The notes: generated by a model not told the origin, from the letters alone. Shown: positions 43,697-54,979, numbered from the stretch's first letter. The stretch: DNA of 64,000 nucleotides from CAWCTB01 sp963798275 (GCA_963798275.1 CAWCTB010000029.1:11742-75741), one strand, 5' to 3'. Translations and numbers: made by a program.

Positions 43697-45014
43697 GTGA
43701 TCGGCGCCGGCGTCGCCGGATTGGCAGCCGCCGAAAAGCTGGGCAAGGCGGGCTTGCGCGTGCTGGTTTTGGAGGCTCGTGACCGGGTCGGGGGACGGGT
43801 CTGGAGCCTGCCCGGCCTCTCGTCCGATCAAGCCATCGAGCTGGGAGCTGAATTCGTCCATGGGAAACCCAAGCTGCTGGACGACTATCTCCGGGACCAT
43901 AGTCTTAGCTTGATCGAGATCGTCGGCCAGAACTACTGCACCGAGGACGACGGCCTCGTGCGGCCGTGCCGGGAGCTTGATAACAGTATCTTCGAGCGGC
44001 TCAACGCCCTGAATCCGGCGGATTTTCCGGACGAGTCTTTTGCGACCACCCTATCTACGCGGTTCGCCGACTCGCCAAACGAGGAAAAGCAGCGGGCCCG
44101 CTCGTTCGTGCAGGGCTTTCATGCCGCCGACCCGGCGCGCATCAGCACTCATTCGATGATCTTGGGCGACCACGCCGAAGAAGAGACGGAGGGCTATCGC
44201 GGCTTTCACATTGTCGGGGGCTACGGTCGGCTGATCAGGGCCCTGACAGACTCTCTGCCCGCCAATGTGTTGATTCGCTGGCGCTTTCCCGTCACTCACG
44301 TGAATTGGGGGCGCGACCCTGTCGTGGTCGGCGGGGGAGCCGAAACATCCGATCGAATCACGGAGTTTTCCGCTCCCCAGGCGGTCATTACGCTGCCCCT
44401 CGGAGTCTTGCAGCAGGAACTACAGCCTATAGGAGCGGTCACCTTCAAACCTCCCCTCCGGGAGAAGCGTGCGGCGCTTAGCAAGCTGGCGATGGGGCCG
44501 GTCTTCCGGGTAACCCTGCGGTTTGACACGATGTTCTGGGAGGACGCGGCCTTCATGCAGAGCCGGGTGCTTCGCGACGCTCATTTCATTTTCAGTCAGG
44601 ATTGCGGATTTCCCACCTGGTGGACCTCGGCGCCACCGCATTTGCCAGTGCTGGTGGGCTGGTGCGCCGGGCCCTGCGCCCAGGCCAAAGCCGCATTATC
44701 GGAAGGTGAAATCTGCAGCGAAGCGATCGCGTCGCTGGCGAGAATCTTCTCCGTATCGGAGAGCTTTCTCGCGCAGCACATCACCCATTTTTATTTCCAT
44801 GACTGGCAAACGGATCCATTCTCACGGGGCGCCTACAGCTACGTTCTCGCCGGGGGAATGGGCGCTCAGGCTGAGTTGGCTAAAGCCGCTGAGCAACCGC
44901 CTCTTCTTCGCGGGCGAAGCCACCCAGAGCGATGGACATCATGCCACGGTGCACGGAGCCTTCAGTAGCGGATGTCGCGTGGCGAAGGAAGTGCTGGAGA
45001 GGTTTGGCCTCTGA
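43697..45014 (+). CDS. FAD-dependent amine oxidase (MAO-type), frameshifted
   Basis: About 438 residues after removing one A at 44882-44884 (CTAAAGCC to CTAAGCC), which restores SNRLFFAGEAT. N-terminal FAD motif VIGAGVAGLAAAEKLG leads to LEARDRVGGRVW, and GAEFVHG follows. The C-terminal FAD-binding GEATQSDGHHATVHGAFSSG closes the fold. It oxidises amines to aldehydes with H2O2; the specific substrate (polyamine or monoamine) is not evident. The conserved N-terminus extends a few codons upstream of GTG 43697 (ADVI), with no good start, so another small error near the start is likely. Confidence 0.88.
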
Positions 45015-45026
45015 CCTGAAGGGATA

Positions 45027-45203
45027 TCAGTCGCCGCTGGGGGTCGCTACCAACGCCGCAGTACCGCTTCGCTTCTTCTGGAACCGCCGGGGATCGAAGA
45101 AGTGCAGAATCCCGCAGATTGCCCAGTAACCTAAAGCAATCCCTGTGACAAAGGACACCACAATCGTAAACAGAAGCAGAACGGAGAGCATAAACGCTGT
45201 CAT
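45027..45203 (-). CDS. Small membrane protein (58 aa)
   Basis: A 58-residue frame from ATG 45203 to TGA 45027-45029. One membrane helix (LSVLLLFTIVVSFVTGIALGYW) is followed by an ICGILHFFDPRR segment and a basic tail (QKKRSG). The hydrophobic helix and clean boundaries suggest a real protein. It converges with the amine oxidase gene, 12 bases away. Function unknown. Confidence 0.55.
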   Translation of the reverse strand: MTAFMLSVLLLFTIVVSFVTGIALGYWAICGILHFFDPRRFQKKRSGTAALVATPSGD

Positions 45204-45473
45204 CTCGATATCGTCGCCCCTCCCCGGGCCGCCTCTCGATTCGGGGGATGGGCGACCTTGAATTTACAGTCTCTACTACTCTGCATGCAACTTTACCGCG
45301 CATTGACGCCCCGCGATGTTGGCTAATAAGATACGTGAGTAGAGCTACGCACTCCCACCCTCGTAAGCTTCTAGAGACCACCGCTCGGGTAACTGTTGCC
45401 GTATTTCGTCGGCTTCTCGACTGGGGTTTCTTCGGCACTCGTGGGGGCGGCGAACGGATGGCGAAACAGGTCA

Positions 45474-48309
45474 ATGGGCATTACAAGCATCTCCGTACGT
45501 GGGGCACGGCAGCATAATCTAAAGAACATCGACGTGGAGATTCCCCGAAACACGCTGACCGTCATCACCGGCCTCAGCGGCTCGGGAAAGTCGTCGCTCG
45601 CCTTTGACACCATCTACGCCGAAGGCCAGCGTCGCTATGTCGAAACCCTGTCCGCCTACGCCCGCCAGTTTCTTGATCAAATGGAGCGGCCCGATGTGGA
45701 CAGCATCGACGGCCTGAGCCCGTCGATCGCCATCGAGCAAAAGACCACCAGCCGCAGCCCGCGTTCCACTGTCGGAACCATCACCGAGATTTACGACTAC
45801 CTTCGCCTGCTGTACTCCTCGGTGGGCGTGCCCCATTGTCCGCAATGCGGCCGGGAAATCTCTCGCCAATCCGCCGACCAGATCGTGCAGCGCGTCATGG
45901 ACCTGAAACCCGAGGACCGGGTGATGATCATGGCCCCGATCGTCCGCGGCCGGAAGGGCGAGTTCAAGAAGGAACTCGACAGGCTGGTGCAGCAGGGATT
46001 CACGCGCGCCCGCATCGACGGCGAGCTCCGCAATATCGCGGACGAAGAGATTCGGCTCGACAAACGCAAGAACCACACCATCGAGCTGGTAGTGGACCGC
46101 CTGCTGGTGAAGCCGGAGATCGAGCGGCGCCTGCGGTCATCGGTCGAACTGGCGATGAAGTTGGCCAACGGTCTGGTGCAGTTGGCGGTTGTCGGTGGCG
46201 AAGAGCATCTGTACTCGTCGAAGCTGGCCTGCCCGGAGTGCGGTATCAACGTTCCGGTGCTGGAACCGCGCTCGTTTTCGTTCAACAGCGTCTATGGCGC
46301 GTGTCCGGAGTGCAATGGCCTGGGGAGCCGGTACGACTTTGACCCGGCCAAGGTAGTGACTGACTGGTCGAAGCCGCTGCTCGACGGCGGCCTGGGACCG
46401 GGCTCGGCTTCGCAGAACCTGATTCACATACTCGAGCTTGCGGCGGAGGCCTACGGCTTCGATCTGGCTTCTCCGTTCGAGCAGCTTCCGCGCAAGACGC
46501 AAAACCTGATCCTCTACGGACCGGAGCAGGGCGAAAAGAAGCGCGGCGGTTTTCTTGGTGTTTTCGCCTACTTGCGGCAGGCGATGGAGGATAGCTGCTT
46601 CCGAGACCTACCGCGAGTGGCTGCTGGACCACATGTCGGCGACCACCTGTCCAACCTGTCATGGCCAGCGCCTCCGCCCCGAGAGTCTTGCCGTTAAGGT
46701 GAACGGCATGTCGATCGCGGACTTTACGGCGCTTCCGGTCTCCCGCGCCGCGGAGGCTGCAGACCAAATTAAGCTGAAGGAACGCGAAGAGAAGATCGCC
46801 GGGCGCATTCGCAAGGAAATTGCCGAACGCCTTGGTTTTCTTAATGCAGTCGGGCTTGGCTATATCTCACTCAACCGCTCGGCCATGACTCTGAGCGGCG
46901 GAGAAGGACAGCGCATCCGTCTGGCCACGCAGATCGGTTCCAAGCTGCGTGGCGTGCTGTACGTCCTCGATGAGCCATCGATCGGTTTGCATCATCGCGA
47001 CAACGAGCGGCTACTGCAGGCGCTGGAGTCGCTGCGAGACCTGGGGAATACGGTGCTCGTCGTCGAACATGATGAGGACACGATCCGCCGCGCCGATTAC
47101 GTGATTGACCTCGGACCGGGTGCCGGCCGTCACGGCGGTGAGCTGGTGGCGAGCGGAACCCCTCTGGACATCGAGACCGAACCACGCTCACTGACTGGAC
47201 AATATATCTCCGGCGCAAAGCAGGTGACGTACCGCTATGGACGGCGCTCGCCCAACGGCAAAGCGATCGCGATCCTCGGGGCCCGCGAAAACAACCTGAA
47301 GCAGATGGACGTGACTTTTCCCCTGGGAGTTATGACCGTCGTGACCGGTGTGTCGGGTTCAGGCAAGTCGACGCTGGTGAACGACATTTTGTATCGCGCG
47401 CTCGCGAAGGCGTTATATGGCTCGCGCGAAGAGCCCGGAGCACACAAATCCATCGCCGGGACCGAGTTTATCGATAAGGTCATTCGCATCGACCAGTCGC
47501 CGATTGGACGAACCCCGCGCTCCAACCCCGCCACCTACACTGGCGTGTTTACGCAGATCCGCGACCTCTACGCCATGCTGCCGGAATCACGGGAACGCGG
47601 CTACAAAGCGGGACGTTTCTCATTCAACGTTGCCGGAGGGCGTTGCGAAGCCTGCCAGGGCGAAGGTCAGCGCCGGATCGAAATGAATTTCCTTCCCGAC
47701 GTTTATGTGCTCTGCGAGGTTTGCGGAGGCAAGCGCTACAACCACGAGACGCTGGCCGTGAAGTACAAAGGCTATTCTATTGCCGACCTGCTGGAAATGC
47801 CGGTTGCCGATGCCTTGCCGATTCTGGAAAACATTCCCCAGATCAAGCAGAAGTTGCAGACGCTGGTTGACGTCGGGCTCGGCTACATCCATCTCGGCCA
47901 GTCGGCGGTCACACTCTCCGGGGGAGAGGCCCAGCGCATCAAACTGGCGCGCGAGTTGAGCAAGCGCCAAACCGGCAAAACCCTGTATCTTCTGGATGAG
48001 CCAACCACCGGCCTGCACTTCGATGACGTGAGCAAACTCCTCGAAGTTCTGCACCGCCTGACTGACTTGGGCAACAGCATTATCATCATCGAACACAACA
48101 TGGACGTGATCCGCAATGCCGACTGGGTCATCGATCTCGGCCCCGAGGGCGGAGAGGAGGGCGGCCGGATTGTGGCGCAAGGCACACCCGAGCAGGTCGC
48201 AAGGATCAAGAAGTCCTACACCGGCCAGGCGCTCGCCAAGTTACTTCCTCTCACGTCCAAAGCGAAGAGCAACGGCGATCCTTCCGCCGCGCAGGTTTCC
48301 CAGCAATGA
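45474..48309 (+). CDS. uvrA: UvrABC excinuclease subunit A, frameshifted
   Basis: About 944 residues, normal for UvrA, after removing one G near 46596 (AGCTGCTTCC), which restores SETYREWLL. ATG 45474 begins MGITSISVRGARQHNLKN. The first ATPase has GLSGSGKSSLAF. Zinc modules include CPQCG, CPECG with CPECNG, CPTCHG, and CEACQG with CEVCGG. The second ATPase has GVSGSGKSTLVN, LSGGEAQRIKLA and LDEPTTGL. UvrA scans DNA for bulky lesions and loads UvrB in nucleotide excision repair. Its stop overlaps the next gene's start (ATGA). Confidence 0.95.
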
Positions 48310-49177
48310 CCGAACCAGCTCGTGACCCAATCGGCGAATCGGAGCTGCCAACGCCGCAGCTATCCCCGTTGCCTTCCGGTGCGGAAGCGATCCACCAGAC
48401 GGTCGCGCAAACCGGAGCCCAGCCTGTCCCTGCCGCCGCGGTTTTTCCTCCTTGGTCGCTGTGGGACGTGGGAGTGGTGCTTGTCAGCGATTGTTGTTGC
48501 GGTAATTGGCTGCAGCGTCGTCGCTCTTGCATTCGTCCACCGCTGGCCCGCTTACCGGAACGTCTCCATAATCACGCTTAGCGGGAATCCATTAGTCACC
48601 GTCGGCGCGCAAGTGGTGGCCTACCCGGTGGTGCTCGGGTTCATCGTGTTGCTGGTGCGCAGCCGCTCGCGAGAGCCCTTCTTCAAGGCCATCCGATGGA
48701 ACTGGCCGCCGATGACCGGGGCGGCCTTTTTGCTCCTGGGCACTGGTGCTGGCAATTTCCGTCGAAGGAATGGCACACTTCTTGCCGATTCCCAAGTCTC
48801 TGCCCATCGACAAATTCTTCAACAGCGCAACCGCTGCCTACCTGATGGCGATCTTTGGCACCACCCTGGCGCCTTTGCTGGAAGAGATGTTCTTCCGCGG
48901 ACTGCTGTATCCTGTGCTGCGACGGTCCACAGGAATCATGACTGCGGTGGTCCTCACCGCGGCGGCCTTTGCCGGCATCCACGGTGCGCAATTGGGATAT
49001 GCCTGGGCTCCCATCGTCAGTATTTTCGTGGTGGGTGTGGTGCTCACGCTGGTGCGAGAGCGTACCGACTCGGTGGCTGCTTCGTTCCTGACCCACTGCG
49101 GTTACAATTTCACGCTGTTTGCCATGCTCTGGATCGCCAGCGATCATTTCCGGCAGTTGGAGAAGGTAACCAGTTGA
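48306..49177 (+). CDS. CPBP-family intramembrane metalloprotease, two frameshifts
   Basis: About 289 residues spread over three frames. An extra base near 48477 and an extra G near 48745 (ACTGGTGCTGG) explain both breaks. A Pro/Ala-rich cytoplasmic start leads into several helices. The CPBP (Abi) motifs are EEMFFRG (EExxxR), FAGIHGAQ (FxxxH) and HCGYN (HxxxN/B). Family members cleave transmembrane proteins, as in CAAX processing or bacteriocin immunity. Start ATG 48306 overlaps the uvrA stop by four bases. No precursor peptide lies beside it, so its substrate is unknown. Confidence 0.85.
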
Positions 49178-49196
49178 GTGGTATGGTTGAAGACCT

Positions 49197-49793
49197 ATGC
49201 CTCGGGCGCGGGAACAGCTACTGACTATGTTGGCCGGGAAGTCCTTCCGTCTGGGCAACTTCAAACTATCCAGCGGGGGTACCAGCGATTACTACATCGA
49301 TTGCCGGCTGACGACCCTGGATGCCCATGGTGCCCTGTACACCGGCGAAGCCGTTTACGAGGAAATTCGTCAACGCGGCTGGCAGGCCGACGCGATCGGC
49401 GGACTGACCATGGGCGCCGATCCCATCGTGGTGGCCACCTCCGTCGTCAGCGCGCAAAAAGGCAAGCCGATTCACGGTTTTCTGGTGCGGAAAGCCGAAA
49501 AGACCCACGGTACGGGACAGCGCATCGAAGGTTTTCGCGAAAAGCCAGCGCGGGTGGTGATTGTGGACGATGTCTGCACCACCGGATCGTCCACGATCCA
49601 GGCGATTGCCGCTGCGCGCGAGCATGGCTTCGAGGTCTGCGGCGTACTGTGCCTGGTCGAGCGGGAAGAGGCCGGCGGACGCGTGAACGTCGTGAAAGCT
49701 GCGGCCCCGGCTCCGTTCGTAGCCTTATTCACCGCGAACGATGTTCGGGCTGCCCATGTCAGGAATGTCGCGCTGCCCCATCCACCTGCTTGA
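49197..49793 (+). CDS. pyrE: Orotate phosphoribosyltransferase
   Basis: 198 residues. The PRPP-binding loop is clear in VVIVDDVCTTGSST. The flexible loop lies around KAEKTHGTGQRIEG. The start has FRLGNFKLSSGGTSDYYIDCR, typical of PyrE. It joins orotate to PRPP to form OMP in pyrimidine synthesis. It is 19 bases after the CPBP gene and directly before mtnA, all on the plus strand. Confidence 0.95.
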   Translation: MPRAREQLLTMLAGKSFRLGNFKLSSGGTSDYYIDCRLTTLDAHGALYTGEAVYEEIRQRGWQADAIGGLTMGADPIVVATSVVSAQKGKPIHGFLVRKAEKTHGTGQRIEGFREKPARVVIVDDVCTTGSSTIQAIAAAREHGFEVCGVLCLVEREEAGGRVNVVKAAAPAPFVALFTANDVRAAHVRNVALPHPPA

Positions 49794-49809
49794 CACGGAA
49801 AGAATGAGC

Positions 49810-50859
49810 ATGATCAAAACACTGGAATGGACGGATGCTGGAGTGCGTTTTATCGACCAGACCAAGCTGCCAACCGAGGAAACATACGTCACCTGTGCAA
49901 CCTATGAGGAAGTCGCTGACGCCATCAAGACGATGATCGTGCGTGGTGCGCCTGCCATCGGCGTTGCTGCCGCCATGGGCGTGGCGTTGGGGGTCCGCGA
50001 CTCGAAAGCGAAAAACCTCGACGAACTGGAAATCGACTTCCGGAAGATTTCCGAAACCCTGGCTGCAACCCGCCCAACGGCAGTGAATCTGTTCTGGGCG
50101 ATCCGCCGCATGAGCGACAAGTTTGCCGGGCTTCGCCATCGGCCCCTCCCGCAGATCAAGCACGAGCTGGTCACGGAAGCGCAGCGCATGTACGTGGAGG
50201 ACATTGCTGCCAACCGGGCGATGGGCCGGCATGGCGCAGTTTTGCTGCCCGCGGCCGGAGGCGTGCTCACCCACTGCAATGCCGGCGCCCTGGCCACCGC
50301 CGGCTATGGAACCGCGCTGGGCGTCATTCGCGCGGCTATCGAGTCCGGCAAGAAGCTCGAAATTTATGCCGATGAAACCAGGCCATTTCTGCAGGGGTCG
50401 CGTCTGACAGCGTGGGAGTTAATGAAGGACAACATTCCCACCACGCTCATCTCCGACAACATGGCGGGCGCGATGATGCGGCAGGGCAAGATCGACGCCG
50501 TGATTGTGGGAGCTGATCGCATCGCGGCCAACGGTGACGTCGCCAACAAAATTGGTACGTATACGGTGGCGGTTCTCGCCCGGGAGCACGGCATACCTTT
50601 CTATGTGGCTGCGCCGTTTTCCACGGTCGATCTGGGCACCGCGGACGGGAGCCAAATCCCCATCGAGCAACGCTCCGCGACCGAAGTCACCCATTTGGCC
50701 GGTAAGCGAATCGCTCCTAAGGGAGTGAAGGTCGAGAATCCTGCCTTCGACGTCACGCCCAGCCGGTTCGTCACCGCCATCATCACCGAACGCGGTGTGG
50801 CGCGCGCGCCTTATAGCCAATCGCTAAGGGCGTTAGCTGCCGCCTCCGTCGGCCCCTGA
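49810..50859 (+). CDS. mtnA: Methylthioribose-1-phosphate isomerase
   Basis: 349 residues. MIVRGAPAIGVAAAMG, catalytic Cys in LTHCNAGALAT and Asp in VGADRIAANGDVANKIGTY are the MtnA signatures; the pair distinguishes it from eIF2B alpha. It converts 5-methylthioribose-1-phosphate to the ribulose form in methionine salvage. ATG 49810 has GGAAA seven bases upstream; ATG 49804 is also possible. No other salvage gene is nearby. A bidirectional terminator follows. Confidence 0.95.
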   Translation: MIKTLEWTDAGVRFIDQTKLPTEETYVTCATYEEVADAIKTMIVRGAPAIGVAAAMGVALGVRDSKAKNLDELEIDFRKISETLAATRPTAVNLFWAIRRMSDKFAGLRHRPLPQIKHELVTEAQRMYVEDIAANRAMGRHGAVLLPAAGGVLTHCNAGALATAGYGTALGVIRAAIESGKKLEIYADETRPFLQGSRLTAWELMKDNIPTTLISDNMAGAMMRQGKIDAVIVGADRIAANGDVANKIGTYTVAVLAREHGIPFYVAAPFSTVDLGTADGSQIPIEQRSATEVTHLAGKRIAPKGVKVENPAFDVTPSRFVTAIITERGVARAPYSQSLRALAAASVGP

Positions 50860-50879
50860 ACCCGTTCCGGTCACAAAGA

Positions 50880-50918
50880 AAAAGGCGTCCCGCGCTAGGC
50901 TAAGGACGCCTTCGCTTT
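50880..50918. terminator. Bidirectional intrinsic terminator
   Basis: AAGGCGTCC (50882-50890) pairs with GGACGCCTT (50904-50912), with T-rich sequence on both outer sides (TTCGCTTTT on plus, TTTTTCTTT on minus). It lies between mtnA and the convergent secreted-protein gene and serves both. Confidence 0.8.
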
Positions 50919-50933
50919 TGTCATAGCTCACAT

Positions 50934-51817
50934 CTACTGTGGTTGCTGGTTGGGCGCCACTCCAGGTTGCGTCTGGTTCGCAGGATTCAACTGCTGCTGG
51001 TACTGTTGCTGTTGCTGTTGCATCCTTTGCAGCTCCTGTAGCAATTGCTCCGGCGTTTTTGCGCCTTGAGCACCGCCGGGTGCCCCCTCGATCTGCTGCG
51101 CACCTTGGTCGGGTGGTTGGCTCGGGTTGAAGTATGCTGGCGGCTGGTTTGCCCAGGCTCCTGGTTCGGTACGTTCTGCACCTCCGCTGGAGTGTTTTCC
51201 ACCGGCTCGGGAATATTTTCGTCTTCCGGTTGCACTTCGTCTTGCGGCTGGACCGGCGGAACATTCTGTGCCGCATTTGCCGGAGTCGAAGCCGGGTTCT
51301 TCCGGACAGTGAGGATCAACTTTTGAACCGCACCCGGCTCGTCGCTCACGCCAAGGATGATGTAGTCGAACTTGGATCCATTCAGCAGGCTGGCAAGCAC
51401 GTCGCGCGGACGTCCGGGACCAAGCTGGGCAACGACCCTTTCGTTGTTCGCAGCCCCGGGAATCTCAAACGACCCTCCGGTTTTCGCCTGCACCGAACGC
51501 AACACCTGCCCCAAAGTCGAGTTCTGCGACTCAATGGATAGCTGTCCGTTCTGATAGGAGACTCTTGGCTGCGCGGGTGGCATCTGTTCCGGGGTTGGAG
51601 GCGGCGGTGGAGCCTGGACGACTTCCGGTTGCTCAGCCGGCTTCGTCTTGCCTTTCTTGGCTGGGCTGTGCTGCTTGTTGGTAGGCTTCGCGGCGCTGGA
51701 TGCACTCGCAGCATGCGTCTGTGCGACTGGAGGCTGCGCTGGAGTGGGTGTCTGTGCCCATGCCCATCCAGTGATCAGCAACAATCCCAATCCTGTTTTC
51801 GCAGCTAGGCGTAACAT
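50934..51817 (-). CDS. Secreted Pro/Gln-rich protein, frameshifted
   Basis: About 294 residues once a missing A is restored at 51148-51150 (CAAACCAG to CAAAACCAG). A signal peptide (LGLLLITGWAWAQ) precedes a Pro/Ala/Lys-rich low-complexity region. A small folded part follows (about 85-165) with LGQVLRSVQAKTGGSFEIPG and PRDVLASLLNGSKFDYIILG, resembling the STN/secretin-like short domain seen in TonB and secretin systems. The tail is rich in Pro, Glu and then Gln, ending in QQQQQQ. The STN-like identification is by eye. No partner gene is adjacent. Confidence 0.65.
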
Positions 51818-52037
51818 AATTTGTGGGACCAGCTAAGACAACTCCGCGTGCTCCTGGCCTTCATTCTAACCCCGGAGGAGGTGATTGGTTCTGTTGAATA
51901 CCGGCCCGATTCCCGGTACCGCGCCGCGGAGCTTCGAAGCCGGGAAGAACCGCATCTTACAAATGGGACGCACCCAGGGTTCGCGAACGTCCCGGCAATC
52001 CAGCGTGATAAATGGCCGTACCGAGTTCCAGATCGCC

Positions 52038-53066
52038 ATGAACATCCTCTTTTGGCTTGCGCCCTCTTCTCGTCCGTTCGTTATTCGGATTTCTCTGGCC
52101 ATGCTGCTCTTCTCCGCTCTTGTTCTATCGGCAGCAGCCCAAAGCTGCCACACCGGACCCGATCTGGATGCGGCCACCAAGGCCGCAGTGGAAAGTGCAG
52201 CCCGTCGTTATTTCGACATGTCCGCCCAAGGGGACGTCGCCGGGCTCAAGTCCAATTCCATTCCCGCGGTAGCATCGGACTTCACCGGCATCGAGCAGGC
52301 GGTTGTCTCCAACAAACAGTTCTTCGCCGAGGGTCAGCCCGCAACCACCAGCACCTACCTTCTTGACGCGTCGCAGGCCAAGGGCGCGCTGCCACGCGCC
52401 GATTTCTTCTGCGGCATTTACAACTCGATTGATCGCGTCGTCTTCTCGATCCCGAAGCCTGCCGGCGGGAAAATACGCAGTCGTGATTCAAAAGGTTTCC
52501 GGCGAAAAGGACCCTGTCACCCTGACCATGATCTTGCAGGACGTTGGCGGCAATTCATGGAAGCTGGCTGGCTACTACCCGCGGTTGAACGCCATCGGCG
52601 GACACGATGGTCCGTGGTTCCTGGCGAAGGCCCGCGAATACAAGGGCCAGGGCGAGATTCATAATGCCTGGTTCTATTTCCTGACAGCCTGGGACTTGAT
52701 GGCGCCGGTAAACTTCATGAGTACGCCGCAACTCGACAAGCTGGCGGACGAGATGCAGGCCGCGCGTCCAGGCTGATCTTCCCACCAACGACAAACCACT
52801 TGACTTGCCGGCCGGCAGCAAGGTCTTCAAGGTGACGGAACTGACGGCAGTGCCGGTGGGCAGCGACCTCAACCTGCGGGTACGGTATGCGAGCGCCGGA
52901 CGCTTCGAATACCAACGCAGCCTTCCAGGACAACATGGCCGTCATCAAGGCGATCGTGGCCAAGTATCCCGAGGTGCGCGGCGCGTTCGGCGGCGTCATC
53001 GCTCGCGCCGTCGACAGCAGCGGGCGCGACTACGGATCCCTGCTGGCCATGAAGGATGTGAAGTAA
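52038..53066 (+). CDS. Secreted protein of unknown function, three frameshifts
   Basis: About 341 residues across three breaks, each explained by one extra base: near 52456 (giving LPAGKYAVVIQ), near 52770 (ADLPTNDKPLDLPAG) and near 52895 (DASNTNAAF). A signal peptide (LAMLLFSALVLSAAAQ) leads. Recognisable parts: TAAVESAARRYFDMSAQ-like helix, YSIDRVVFSIP-like IYNSIDRVVFSIP, LQDVGGNSWKLAGYY, and AKAREYKGQGEIHNAWFY. The last two suggest a folded domain followed by helical repeats. I do not recognise the family beyond uncharacterised secreted proteins. Stop TAA 53064-53066. Confidence 0.65.
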
Positions 53067-53111
53067 CGTGACAGCCCGGTTTGCGGCTGCCACCTTTTCT
53101 CCCGGAGCAGC

Positions 53112-54131
53112 TTAGCGTCTTTTCGCGTTTTCTCCGCGATGCAACCCCGCGCGAGTAGGCTTGGGAAACTCAAACCGGCACTCCTTCGGCTCTTTATCGA
53201 AGCGCAAGCCCTGAAATACAGGCGCTCGCATCTTGATTGAGCCGCTCTCCCCTTCGTGGGTCCACTCGCTGAACTTGATCTCGGCGACCAGTTCAGGCTT
53301 CACATAATGCACGGGGCGAGTGCTCTCCACTTTGCCGAAGAATGGGCTGTGGTTGGTCTTCAGCGTTTGCAGCCGCTGCCACATCTCGGCGTGCGACTGC
53401 TCTGTAAAGCCGCTGCCGGCGTGGCCCACATGAACGAGGCGACGTTTTTCGTCATACAGGCCCAGCACCAGGGATCCGAAGTTCTCCCGCGAACCGCGCG
53501 GATCGGTGTAACCGCCGATGACGCACTCCTGCCGCTTGGCAATCTTGATCTTCAGCCAATCCCGGCTGCGCTTTTGCTCATATGGGCTTCGCCGGCGCTT
53601 GGCGACGATCCCCTCAAGTCCGCTTTGCGCAGCGGCGGCAAACAGGTCCCGCCCGCGATCGACATAATGCTCAGATAGCCTGATGTTGTCATTTCTGGAG
53701 AGGACCGACGCGAGCAACTCTTTCCGCTTCTCCAGATCGACCTGCATAAGGTTGTAACCGTCAAGGTACAGAAGATCGAAGGCGTAGTAGACGACCGGTA
53801 TGTCGTCACGCGTCCGCCGGATACGCCGCCCGCCTTCGCCCACGCCGGTTCGTTGCTGCATCAGGCCGAACGACGGCCGGCCTTGCCCGTCGAGGGCCAC
53901 GATCTCGCCATCCAGAATTGCATTGCGTGCCTTCACGCACTCAGACATTGACCGCAACTCGGGATAAGCCGCGGTGAGGTCGTTCTGGTTGCGCGAGACC
54001 AAACGGACGGAACCGTGATCGAGGAAAGCAATTGCGCGGTATCCATCCCACTTGACTTCGAACAGCCAGTCTTCGCCATCGAATGGCTCGTCGATCGGGG
54101 TGGCGAGCATGGGATGGATGCTTTCAGGCAT
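53112..54131 (-). CDS. ATP-dependent DNA ligase, LigD-ligase type
   Basis: 339 residues. The adenylation motif VKWDGYR contains the nucleotide-binding Lys. Then LDGEIVALD, YYAFDLLYLDG, EGIVAKR and WLKIK (motifs III to V) follow, and an OB domain with GGYTDPRGSR and VHVGHAG. This is the ligase part of the bacterial end-joining protein LigD. The nuclease/phosphoesterase part is on a separate gene upstream. Together they would repair double-strand breaks with Ku, which is not in the window. Confidence 0.92.
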   Translation of the reverse strand: MPESIHPMLATPIDEPFDGEDWLFEVKWDGYRAIAFLDHGSVRLVSRNQNDLTAAYPELRSMSECVKARNAILDGEIVALDGQGRPSFGLMQQRTGVGEGGRRIRRTRDDIPVVYYAFDLLYLDGYNLMQVDLEKRKELLASVLSRNDNIRLSEHYVDRGRDLFAAAAQSGLEGIVAKRRRSPYEQKRSRDWLKIKIAKRQECVIGGYTDPRGSRENFGSLVLGLYDEKRRLVHVGHAGSGFTEQSHAEMWQRLQTLKTNHSPFFGKVESTRPVHYVKPELVAEIKFSEWTHEGESGSIKMRAPVFQGLRFDKEPKECRFEFPKPTRAGLHRGENAKRR

Positions 54132-54166
54132 CGGCTCTCTATGGCCGATGCGCGAAGTTGTTGAAC

Positions 54167-54979
54167 TTACCTGCCGTTCACTCGCTTTCGGGATTTTTTT
54201 TTTACGGCTGAGCTCGCTTCGCGCGCGCGGGGCGCCCCTTTCTCAGTTGTGGCTTTTTGTGCAGTCTTCTTCGCGACGGCGGCCGGCGAATCGGGAGGGT
54301 TCTTGGCCAGCTTGCGCCGCTTGGCGTCCGCCTTGGCGATCGAATCCGCCAGCCAGGCATTCTTTTGCGATACCGACCCAGGCGCAGATTTGCGGCTGCT
54401 CGCCCACTCCGCCGAACCCGCGTCGCCGGCGATTTCATCGAGCGTGCGCTTCGTCAGCACCGAGTAGTCGTACTGGTCGATGTCATATCCCTCCTGCGCG
54501 TACGCGTCGCGATGTTTGATCAGCAGCCACTCCGTACCCTTGTTGCCCGGCTTGCGTGAGCGAATATGCACCAGGGCAAAGCTGCCCTTCAGCTTCTCGC
54601 CATTCAAACGGAATTTGAGGTCGCCTTTCGCAAGCATCTCTATGGTTGGGCCCTCGGGTTCCCAAGTGCCCACGTCCCACACCATCACCGTGCCCGCGCC
54701 GTAATTGCCCGCCGGAATGATGCCCTCGAAGTCGAAGTACGAAACCGGATGATCTTCCACCTGCATGGCGAGCCGCTTGTCTGCCGGATCAAGCGACGGT
54801 CCCTTCGGCACCGCCCACGACTTGAGCACGCCCTGCATCTCCAGCCGGAAGTCGTAGTGCAGGTGCGATGCCCGGTGCATCTGCACCACAAAGCGCCGCT
54901 TCTCTGCCTTCTCCACTTTGCCGGGAGGCTCAGGCGTCTGCTGAAAGTCGCGTTTGCGTTTGTATTCTTCGAGGGCCAT
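54167..54979 (-). CDS. LigD 3'-phosphoesterase domain protein
   Basis: 270 residues from ATG 54979. RRFVVQMHRASHLHYDFRLE, SWAVPKGPS, VEDHPVSYFDFEG, GNYGAGTVMVWD and LLIKHRD are the LigD phosphoesterase motifs; the His/Asp residues bind the metal for 3'-end trimming. A basic Lys/Ala/Arg tail (about 210-270) probably contacts DNA. It lies 35 bases upstream of the ligase gene on the same strand, so it is a split LigD: phosphoesterase and ligase without the polymerase domain. Confidence 0.92.
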   Translation of the reverse strand: MALEEYKRKRDFQQTPEPPGKVEKAEKRRFVVQMHRASHLHYDFRLEMQGVLKSWAVPKGPSLDPADKRLAMQVEDHPVSYFDFEGIIPAGNYGAGTVMVWDVGTWEPEGPTIEMLAKGDLKFRLNGEKLKGSFALVHIRSRKPGNKGTEWLLIKHRDAYAQEGYDIDQYDYSVLTKRTLDEIAGDAGSAEWASSRKSAPGSVSQKNAWLADSIAKADAKRRKLAKNPPDSPAAVAKKTAQKATTEKGAPRAREASSAVKKKSRKRVNGR

